Below, piece after piece: positions 31,942 through 38,197 of a stretch of DNA of 38,197 nucleotides. The stretch covers positions 1 through 38,197 of the forward strand of contig JADZAF010000279.1 of NCBI GenBank assembly GCA_020852755.1, written 5' to 3'. Both the position numbers and the translations under genes were made by a program. The notes beneath the pieces were generated by a model that was not told the DNA's origin, did not search any database, and worked only from the letters and a program-made list of their open reading frames with translations. The DNA is from Bryobacterales bacterium (GTDB lineage Bacteria; Acidobacteriota; Terriglobia; Bryobacterales; Bryobacteraceae). How positions within the stretch are numbered: the first letter of the stretch is position 1; each line of letters starts with the position of its first letter.

Positions 31942-34277
31942 CCGGAAGGCGGGTCCGGTTGGGTCTGCTGGCCCTCGGCGGCCTGGCGCTGGCCGCGGGT
32001 ATTGCCGCTCCGTTCCTCAATGCCAATCGTTTCGCCGGCCGGATCCGCCCGGCCCTGGAGAGGGCCTTGGGGCGGAAGGTGGAGCTTGGAAATATCCACT
32101 TGCGGCTGCTGCCTGTTCCGGGATTGACGGTCAGCGACGTGGTGATTCACGAAGATCCGGCGTACGGGCGGGAGCCGGTGGCCTACGTGACCCGGCTGGT
32201 GGCGCGGCCCAAAGTCTGGTCGCTGTGGACCGGCAAGCTGGAGTTCGCCTCCCTGCGGCTGGAGGAGCCCAGCTTGAACCTCGTGCGGGCGGAAGGGCCA
32301 GGCGGCGCCGTTCGCTGGAACTTCGAGCCGCTGGTAGTATTGGCCGGACAGACTGCCCTGCCCGAGCTGAGCATCCGCGACGGCCGCCTGAACTTCAAGT
32401 TCGGTCACGCCAAATCGCTGTTCTACCTGATGGCGGCTTCCGTGGATCTCTCGCCTCCGGCCGGTGGCGCGGCCGCCTGGCGGATCCGGTTCCAGGGGGA
32501 GCCGGCCCGCACCGACAGGCAGGCGCGCGGTTTCGGGCAACTGGAAGGCGAGGGGAGTTGGAAACCGGGGGGCGAGCTGCAGGCCTACCTGCTGCTGGAC
32601 CGGAGCGCCCTGGCGGACCTCAGCGCGCTGGTCGCCGGACGAGACATCGGCATTCACGGCCGGTGTTCCTCGCGCGTGCGGCTGCGCGGGCCACTGGATG
32701 CCATCCGGCTTACCGGCTCGCTGAACCTGGAAGAGATCCACCGCTGGGACCTCATGCCGCCCTACGGCGGCGCCCTGTCCCTGGCCCTGGAGGGACGGCT
32801 GGACGGCGTTTCGCAATGGTTGCAAGTGGATGCACGGCCCGCGGAGGAAGGGCCGGCGCCCTTCGAGGTCCGGTTTCGCGCCTCCGAGTATCTGTCCAAG
32901 CCTCGCTGGGCTGTGGGCCTGACCTCCCGCGGACTGGATGCACGCCCCCTGGTTGAACTTGCACGCCACCTGGGCGTGCCCCTGCCGGCGCAAGTGTCCG
33001 TGACCGGCACGGTGCAAGGGGCGGGCATCTATTCCGGGGGCGGCGGTGTACAAGGCCGGTTCGGACTGCAGGGCGCTTCCGTCCGGGCGGGCGACGCTCC
33101 GGCCATCGAATTCGAGCAGGCCGAGGTGGTCCTGGAAGGTTCGCGGATGGAATTGACGCCGGCCGTGGCGAGCAGCGTGGACGAAGAAGCGCGCATTCAG
33201 GGAGCCTACGACTGGAGCCGCGACGCGATCGAGGTGAGTGTCAACGCCGGGTCGATGCGCATCGCCTCGCCGGCTTCCCGCGCGGCTCTCGGCGCGGTCC
33301 CGTTGCTGGAAAAGGCGAAGAGCGGAATCTGGCAGGGGCGGCTGCGCTACCAGCGGGCCGGGGATGCGCCGGGCTTGTGGAGCGGGCGCATCCAGGTACG
33401 CGATGCGGAGGTGGCGGTACCGGGACTGTCCGAGGCAGTGCGGCTGGATTCGGCCAACGCCCAGGTCCAGGGGACCCGGCTGGTGGTCGATCACATTCGG
33501 GGCAGGGCCGGCTCCATTGCCTGGACCGGAGAGTATCGCTACGAGCCCCAGCGGGCGCGGCCCGACCGCTTCCACTTCGTGGCTGACGAGGCCGATTCGG
33601 CGGAACTGGAAAGGCTGCTTCTCCCCACCCTCCGCCGGGGCCGCGGCTTCCTCTCTCGCACCTTCGGTTTTGGCCGGGCGCCGGCGCCGGAATGGCTGGC
33701 AGGCCGCCACGCGGCCGGCACCGTGGAGATCGGCGCCCTGCGGCTGGGCGATTGGAAGGTGGAGCGATTGCACGCCCGCGTGGTCTGGGACGGCGCCGGA
33801 GTGGAGTTCGACGATCTCGGGGGGCATCTGGCGGGCGGCGAGATGAAAGGCCGGCTGGCGGTCAACTTGAGGGGACGCGCCCCGGCGTATCGCTTGACCG
33901 TGGAGGAAGCCTCGGCCGACTGGAAGAACGGCCGGCTGAAAGCCTCGGCGATCGTCGAAACCGCCGGGCTGGGCAGCCAGTTGCTCGAGAACCTTCGCTC
34001 GGAAGGCCGCTTCGAGGGCCGCTCCCTGGAACTCGAGCCCACCGTGGACATCGAGCGGCTGTCCGGGTCGTACCGCCTGCGCTGGGGCCCCCTGGGCCCG
34101 CGCCTGGAGTTTCCCGACCTGGAACTGGTTACCGGGGATCTGCACTACACCGGCAAAGGAGCCACTCAGGAGGACGGACAATTGCTCCTGACCTTCATCC
34201 ACGAAGGCAGGCAACTGCGCCTGAGCGGCACGCTGGCGCAGTTGCACGCCGACCGGACGGAAGTCAGTGGACCGTAA
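31938..34277 (+). CDS. AsmA-family envelope protein
   Basis: The 779-residue product has a single N-terminal membrane anchor (about 7-25) followed by a long, mostly beta-strand periplasmic part. The start matches AsmA-type proteins: FLNANRFAGRIRPALERALGRKVELGNIHLRLLPVPGLTVSDVVIHEDPAYG, here spread over residues 26-77, and the C-terminal part repeats strand-rich AsmA-like blocks such as AGGEMKGRLAVNLRGRAP. AsmA-like proteins are thought to help phospholipid transport and outer-membrane assembly. It is coupled to mocA by an ATGA overlap although the roles seem unrelated. Its 3-prime end overlaps the convergent DUF2911 gene by 14 bases. Confidence 0.87.
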   Translation: MTGRRVRLGLLALGGLALAAGIAAPFLNANRFAGRIRPALERALGRKVELGNIHLRLLPVPGLTVSDVVIHEDPAYGREPVAYVTRLVARPKVWSLWTGKLEFASLRLEEPSLNLVRAEGPGGAVRWNFEPLVVLAGQTALPELSIRDGRLNFKFGHAKSLFYLMAASVDLSPPAGGAAAWRIRFQGEPARTDRQARGFGQLEGEGSWKPGGELQAYLLLDRSALADLSALVAGRDIGIHGRCSSRVRLRGPLDAIRLTGSLNLEEIHRWDLMPPYGGALSLALEGRLDGVSQWLQVDARPAEEGPAPFEVRFRASEYLSKPRWAVGLTSRGLDARPLVELARHLGVPLPAQVSVTGTVQGAGIYSGGGGVQGRFGLQGASVRAGDAPAIEFEQAEVVLEGSRMELTPAVASSVDEEARIQGAYDWSRDAIEVSVNAGSMRIASPASRAALGAVPLLEKAKSGIWQGRLRYQRAGDAPGLWSGRIQVRDAEVAVPGLSEAVRLDSANAQVQGTRLVVDHIRGRAGSIAWTGEYRYEPQRARPDRFHFVADEADSAELERLLLPTLRRGRGFLSRTFGFGRAPAPEWLAGRHAAGTVEIGALRLGDWKVERLHARVVWDGAGVEFDDLGGHLAGGEMKGRLAVNLRGRAPAYRLTVEEASADWKNGRLKASAIVETAGLGSQLLENLRSEGRFEGRSLELEPTVDIERLSGSYRLRWGPLGPRLEFPDLELVTGDLHYTGKGATQEDGQLLLTFIHEGRQLRLSGTLAQLHADRTEVSGP

Positions 34278-34797
34278 GCGGCACGCTGGCGACCGTCGTG
34301 TCCCAGGCGATCTTCAGTAGGCCCTGCTTGCCGGAGGCGGACTCTACCGAGATCGTCAGCTGCTCGAGTGGAGCCGGCGCTTTTTCCACCTTCATTTTGG
34401 TGCGGCCCAGGTCCATTTTCTGATCGTAGTTGTAGGCGCCCATCTGGTCGGGAACCTTGTTCAGGACCAGGGTCCACTCGTTCTGTCCCGGCACGGTGAA
34501 AAGGCTGTAGGTGCCCTTAGGGACGTGCAGGCTGCCGATCATGAGATCGGCCGTGGTAGTCAGCTTGGTGGCCTCATCCGCCCCGGTTCGCCACACCTGC
34601 CCGTAGGGGACCAGGCCCCCGTAAATGACGCGGCCCTTCTTGTACGGCCGGCCGTATTCGATAGTAATCTTCTGGCCGGCGATGACTCCCGACGTCTGCT
34701 CGTGGGGGCTGACCCGTTTCCGTTCCTGCACGTAGTACAGGCCGGCAGCCGAGACCGCGACAGCGGCGGTAATCAGGAGAAGGGGAGTTTTTCGCAT
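34264..34797 (-). CDS. Exported DUF2911 domain protein
   Basis: The 177-residue product has an N-terminal signal or anchor (KTPLLLITAAVAVSAAGLYY) and one DUF2911 domain, recognised from KITIEYGRPYKKGRVIYGG, VWRTGADEATKL and VPKGTYSLFTVPG, and a later LEQLTISVE strand. The family is common in Bacteroidota and Acidobacteriota and has no known biochemical role. The frame is open far upstream to 35619, but that part is antisense to the next gene; the ATG at 34797 has a GGAGG site ten bases upstream and begins the signal sequence. It stands alone, divergent from the transglutaminase gene. Confidence 0.87.
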   Translation of the reverse strand: MRKTPLLLITAAVAVSAAGLYYVQERKRVSPHEQTSGVIAGQKITIEYGRPYKKGRVIYGGLVPYGQVWRTGADEATKLTTTADLMIGSLHVPKGTYSLFTVPGQNEWTLVLNKVPDQMGAYNYDQKMDLGRTKMKVEKAPAPLEQLTISVESASGKQGLLKIAWDTTVASVPLTVH

Positions 34798-34822
34798 ATC
34801 CGGTGCACCTCCATTCCAAGCC

Positions 34823-34828
34823 ATTCTA
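34823..34828 (-). promoter_or_regulatory. -10-like box of the DUF2911 gene
   Basis: TAGAAT on the minus strand, preceded by GGT, lies 25 bases upstream of the ATG at 34797, with the GGAGG ribosome site between. It matches five of six -10 positions; no -35 is evident. Confidence 0.33.
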
Positions 34829-34868
34829 ACCCGGCCGCCGGCTTCGATTCCGAGCCAGGCAGGGCCGT

Positions 34869-34874
34869 TACAAT
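34869..34874 (+). promoter_or_regulatory. -10 box before the transglutaminase-core gene
   Basis: TACAAT (five of six) lies ten bases before the ATG at 34885, with AGGAGA directly after it as a possible ribosome site. The leader would be only a few bases long. It favours the ATG at 34885 over earlier starts in the open frame. Confidence 0.4.
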
Positions 34875-34884
34875 AGGAGAAGAC

Positions 34885-36996
34885 ATGGATGCTGCGCGAG
34901 CCAGGAGCACGGACCGGGTGGAACGCTACCTGGCAAGCGCGGTGCTGGGCCTGGCCGCCAGCGGTTATCTGGCCGTCGCGGGGTCGGGTTACCTGGACCC
35001 GGTCACCGTTGCCGGAATGGGCGCGGCGCTGGCAGCACGGGGGCTCTGGATCGCCGGCCTGCTGCGGGTTCGGATCCCCGACCGGCTGCTCGTCGCCCTG
35101 ACCCTGGCCTACCTCGGCTTCTATCCCCTCGATTACCTTTACGTTTCGCGCGATTTCCTTCAGGCAACGGTTCACCTGGTCTTCTTTCTCACGGCGGCCC
35201 GCATCCTCACGGCACGGACACGCCGCGACCATTTTTACTCGGGAGTCCTTGCCTTCCTCCAACTGCTGGCGGCTGCCCTGGTGTCCAACCACCCGGGTTT
35301 CTTCGTATTCCTGGGCCTGTTTCTGCTGTTCGCCATCGCGGCATTCACCAGCGCCGAGATCCATCGCTCGATGGGGCGGCCATGGCGGGTGGCCCGCAGC
35401 GGCCTGGCGTGGTTTCAGTGGCGGCTGGCCGCACTGGCGGTCATCATCTCCGTGGGCATTCTGTGGCTCACCGCGGGCCTGTTCTTCCTGCTGCCGCGAA
35501 CCGCGGGCGCCGCATTCCGGAGAATGGCGGCCGAACGCGAGCACCTGCCGGGATTCTCGAACCGCGTAAACCTGGGAGCCATCGGCCGAATCAAGGCGCG
35601 GTCCAATCCCGTGATGCACGTCCGGTTCTACGATCGCGGAGGGGGACCGCAGTTGAAATGGCGGGGCGGGGCCCTGGTGGATTTTGACGGGCGTACCTGG
35701 TCAAATCCGGCGGAACCCGGACAGGTGGTGCCGCTGGTGGGCGGCCGGGCGGTGTTGGCGAGCGACGACCAGCGCCGGCGCGTGGGCAAGCGCGTTGTCT
35801 ATCTGGTGAACGTCCGGGCCATGGACTCGGACGCCCTGTTCTTCGCCGGCGCGCCCGAAGTGTTGAATTTGAACGCGCCGAGCATCGTTCGCACCCCCGA
35901 GGACAGCTACCGCCTGGGAACCGGGTTCAACTATGGCGTGCAATACGAGGTCTTCGCGTCGCTCGGCGAGCCCGGTCTGCGGGCCGGGGCAAAACTTCCC
36001 GCCGACGCGCGGCGGCGTTCTCTCCGGCTGCCGGATGTCGACCCGCAGGTCGCGGCCCTGGCGCGCAAGGTGACGGCCGGCTTGGGTTCTGACGAGGCCC
36101 GGGCCCGCGCCCTCGAGTCGTTCCTGCGGACCGCCTACGGATATACCCTCGACCTGCCCGATGAAGAAACCTCCGATCCGGTGGCCGACTTTCTGTTCCG
36201 GCGCAGGCAGGGCCACTGCGAGTACTTCGCTTCGGCGATGGTGGTGATGCTGCGGAGTATCGGGATTCCGGCCCGGATGGCCACCGGATTCCAGGGCGGG
36301 GTCCTGAACCCGATTTCCGGACTGCAGGTGGTGCGGGCATCCGACGCCCACAGCTGGGTAGAGGCGTGGCTGCCCGAAAAAGGATGGAGCAGCTTCGACC
36401 CAACCCCGCCGGATCCCAATCCCGCGCCGGAATCGTTGTGGACCCGGTTCAGCCTGTACGTGGATGCGGCCGACACCTTCTGGCAGGAGTGGGTGATGGG
36501 CTACGATCTTGGCCGCCAGCTGTCCCTGGCCGAGCGGGTGGAACGATCCGGACGCCGCTTCGGCCTGGAATGGACCTCCCGCCTGGGTGTGTCTGTTTCC
36601 CAGGCCGGCGACCGCATCGAGGCCTGGATCATCCGTTACCGCGTGGCGCTACTGGCCGGGATCGTCCTGATCGTCCTGGGCGTGCGCTTCGGACCCGGCA
36701 TCCTTCGCCGCGTGAAGGTGCACCGGCGGGTCAAGCAGCTCCGCATGGGCCAGGGGATGGTGAGCGACGCCACGCTGTTGTATGATCGCATGCTGGCCTT
36801 GCTTCGCCAGCGAGGCTTTGAGAAGCCGTCCTGGTACACCGCCGCGGAGTTCGCAAAATCGCTGCCGGCCTCGGAGCTGGCGCTGCTGGTCGGGCGCTTC
36901 ACAACGGCCTACCACGAGCTTCGTTTCGGAGGAAGACTGGACTCCGCCTCCGAATTGCCCGCCCTGTTGGATCGGATGGAACGCGTGAGACGATGA
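34885..36996 (+). CDS. TgpA-like membrane protein with transglutaminase core
   Basis: The 703-residue product has about six hydrophobic segments in the first 220 residues (DUF3488/TgpA type), an extracytoplasmic transglutaminase-like domain and a further membrane segment (VALLAGIVLIVLGVRF) near residue 590, ending in a cytoplasmic DUF4129-like tail. The papain-like triad is Cys445 (GHCEYFASAM), His489 (DAHSWVEAW) and Asp505 (SFDPTPP). In Pseudomonas aeruginosa TgpA is essential and thought to act on the envelope; relatives often sit in a MoxR-DUF58-TgpA cluster, but no MoxR or DUF58 gene is seen here. The following DUF2339 gene begins three bases after its stop. Confidence 0.9.
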   Translation: MDAARARSTDRVERYLASAVLGLAASGYLAVAGSGYLDPVTVAGMGAALAARGLWIAGLLRVRIPDRLLVALTLAYLGFYPLDYLYVSRDFLQATVHLVFFLTAARILTARTRRDHFYSGVLAFLQLLAAALVSNHPGFFVFLGLFLLFAIAAFTSAEIHRSMGRPWRVARSGLAWFQWRLAALAVIISVGILWLTAGLFFLLPRTAGAAFRRMAAEREHLPGFSNRVNLGAIGRIKARSNPVMHVRFYDRGGGPQLKWRGGALVDFDGRTWSNPAEPGQVVPLVGGRAVLASDDQRRRVGKRVVYLVNVRAMDSDALFFAGAPEVLNLNAPSIVRTPEDSYRLGTGFNYGVQYEVFASLGEPGLRAGAKLPADARRRSLRLPDVDPQVAALARKVTAGLGSDEARARALESFLRTAYGYTLDLPDEETSDPVADFLFRRRQGHCEYFASAMVVMLRSIGIPARMATGFQGGVLNPISGLQVVRASDAHSWVEAWLPEKGWSSFDPTPPDPNPAPESLWTRFSLYVDAADTFWQEWVMGYDLGRQLSLAERVERSGRRFGLEWTSRLGVSVSQAGDRIEAWIIRYRVALLAGIVLIVLGVRFGPGILRRVKVHRRVKQLRMGQGMVSDATLLYDRMLALLRQRGFEKPSWYTAAEFAKSLPASELALLVGRFTTAYHELRFGGRLDSASELPALLDRMERVRR

Positions 36997-36999
36997 GAC

Positions 37000-38197
37000 G
37001 TGGATACCGGCGATGACCCGCGCCTGGAGGCGCTGACCGAGGCGCTGCGCCGCCTGGAGCAACGCCAGCAGGCGATGGAGCACCGCCTGTCACGCCTGGA
37101 AGGCGCGGGAGCCTCCGGGACGCCGCATCCCGGGCACAAGATCGCCGCCACGCCGCCTCCTCAGGCCGAAGGCCAGTCGAACAGCGGTCTCGAAACCCGC
37201 CTGGGCCTGACCCTGATCAACCGCATCGGGGCCCTCACCCTGGTTCTGGGTGTTGCCTTCTTCTTCAGGCACGCAGTTGAGAATCGCTGGATCGGCGAAG
37301 GCGCGCGCGTGGCGTTGGGGCTGGCCGTGGGCCTGGCCGGGGTAGCGGTGGCCGACCGTTTGTGGAGGGGCGGTCAGAGGATCTACGCGCAGGGCGTATC
37401 CGGAGCGGGCATCGCCATCCTCTACGTCTCCTTCTACGCTTCGGCCGGCGGGTACCGGGTTCTGGACGTGGGAACGGCCTTCAGCGGCATGGTGCTGGCT
37501 ACGCTGGCGGCGGGCGCCCTATCCATACGGTACGGCTCGCTCGCCATCGCGGTTCTGGCCATGGCGGGCGGGTATCTGACGCCCGTCGTGCTCCATACCG
37601 GGAGGGACCGCCCGTGGTTCCTCCTGGGATACCTGCTGCTGCTCGCCGCGGGCGCGGCGGCGATCGGCCGTCCTCGCCGCTGGCGAACTCTGGAAGTTCT
37701 CGCCTTTTTCGCCACGTTCGCCCTGTTCCTGACCCAGTCCAGTTTCCCTGCGCGGCCGGGCCGCCACACGGTTCTGACGGTTTTCGCGTTGCTGTACGGC
37801 GGCCTGTTTACTGGAACGGCGGGGCGGGTGGTGGCGGTACTGGCGCAACTGGCCGCCACGGCGTGGATCTGGGGCATCTGGTCGGAAATGGTTGCGGGCG
37901 CCTGGCAGCAGGCCGGGTTCATTCTGCTGGCGGCGGCGCTGGCGGGCTTGCAGATTACCCTGAGTGCGGACCTGCGGAAGCCGCTCCCGGCTGCCGGTGT
38001 TGCCGCCGCGATGCTGGCGATGACAGTCCCGGCCGTGTTTTCCGGATACCAGTTGACGCTCGCCTGGGCGCTTCTGGCGCTGTTCCTCGCCTGGGCGGCG
38101 GCCGGAGCCGCGCACCTGAGGCTGGGAGACGCAGCCGCCGCAATCCTGCTGCTCGTGCTGGTTCGCCTCTACGGCTGGGACGCGCACGCCGCCGACC
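37000..38197 (+). CDS. DUF2339 polytopic membrane protein (3-prime end outside window)
   Basis: At least 399 codons are open from a GTG at 37000 to the window edge. Residues about 5-35 form a charged helix or coiled coil (LTEALRRLEQRQQAMEHRL), followed by a Pro-rich stretch and then closely packed membrane segments from about residue 78 on (LTLINRIGALTLVLGVAFFF, then GLAVGLAGVAVADRLW and GVSGAGIAILYVSFYA). This is the DUF2339 pattern; full-length members have twenty or more membrane segments and unknown function. The GTG is three bases after the transglutaminase stop; an in-frame ATG at 37075 is the alternative start. Confidence 0.8.
   Translation, partial: MDTGDDPRLEALTEALRRLEQRQQAMEHRLSRLEGAGASGTPHPGHKIAATPPPQAEGQSNSGLETRLGLTLINRIGALTLVLGVAFFFRHAVENRWIGEGARVALGLAVGLAGVAVADRLWRGGQRIYAQGVSGAGIAILYVSFYASAGGYRVLDVGTAFSGMVLATLAAGALSIRYGSLAIAVLAMAGGYLTPVVLHTGRDRPWFLLGYLLLLAAGAAAIGRPRRWRTLEVLAFFATFALFLTQSSFPARPGRHTVLTVFALLYGGLFTGTAGRVVAVLAQLAATAWIWGIWSEMVAGAWQQAGFILLAAALAGLQITLSADLRKPLPAAGVAAAMLAMTVPAVFSGYQLTLAWALLALFLAWAAAGAAHLRLGDAAAAILLLVLVRLYGWDAHAAD

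Noticed and set aside
34801-35619. Long upstream extension of the DUF2911 frame
   Set aside because: The extra part is antisense to the transglutaminase gene, and the signal peptide, ribosome site and domain all begin at 34797.

Overview
The window is GC-rich, densely coded chromosomal DNA and looks like part of an Acidobacteriota genome, perhaps the Bryobacterales/Solibacter side. The pointers are a 1139-residue Oar-type TonB-dependent receptor with an N-terminal carboxypeptidase-regulatory-like domain, exported S8 and M28 peptidases, and a Tat-signal TIM-barrel-like protein. The taxonomic call is an inference from gene content. No rRNA, tRNA or CRISPR array was found.

Layout. (1) 1-6452, minus strand: a signal-peptide gene cut by the window edge, preceded by a bidirectional [NiFe]-hydrogenase operon hoxE-hoxF-hoxU-hoxY-hoxH (group 3d by similarity to cyanobacterial HoxH). 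Its HoxF carries a complete GltD/NfnB-like FAD-NADP(H) oxidoreductase fused to the C terminus. (2) 6661-8714, plus: an FmdB zinc ribbon and a membrane M28 peptidase. (3) 8749-12168, minus: the TonB receptor, with a recognisable promoter. (4) 12169-13403: a small accessory patch with a transposase remnant and a hicAB toxin-antitoxin pair under a palindromic operator. (5) 13465-17565, plus: argF-argG-argH-argR behind three ARG boxes. (6) 17566-26969: S8 protease with a foldable leader, Tat TIM-barrel-like protein, GH13_18 phosphorylase of glucosylglycerate type, cobalamin-dependent methionine synthase, then yihY (to 27898). (7) 27905-29647, minus: a membrane protein with a JAB/MPN domain whose metal site is altered. 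(8) 29648-30529: the largest gene-free stretch, holding a candidate minus-strand small RNA with promoter and terminator, a foldable segment and twin palindromes. (9) 30530-34277, plus: xdhC-mocA-asmA-like, translationally coupled. (10) 34264-38197: a DUF2911 protein (minus), a transglutaminase-core membrane protein, and a DUF2339 membrane protein that runs off the window.

Working together: HoxEFUYH should couple H2 to NAD(H), and the fused module suggests that NADP(H) is also reached. ArgR, the last gene of the arginine operon, probably represses the operon through the ARG boxes. XdhC and MocA serve a molybdenum-cytosine-dinucleotide hydroxylase encoded elsewhere. A recurring signal is an extended -10 box (TGnTAnnnT or close to it) only 6-16 bases before many start codons, implying leaderless or very short-leader mRNAs. 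The most unusual items are the HoxF-GltD fusion, the degenerate JAB protein and the noncoding region at 29.7-30.5 kb.
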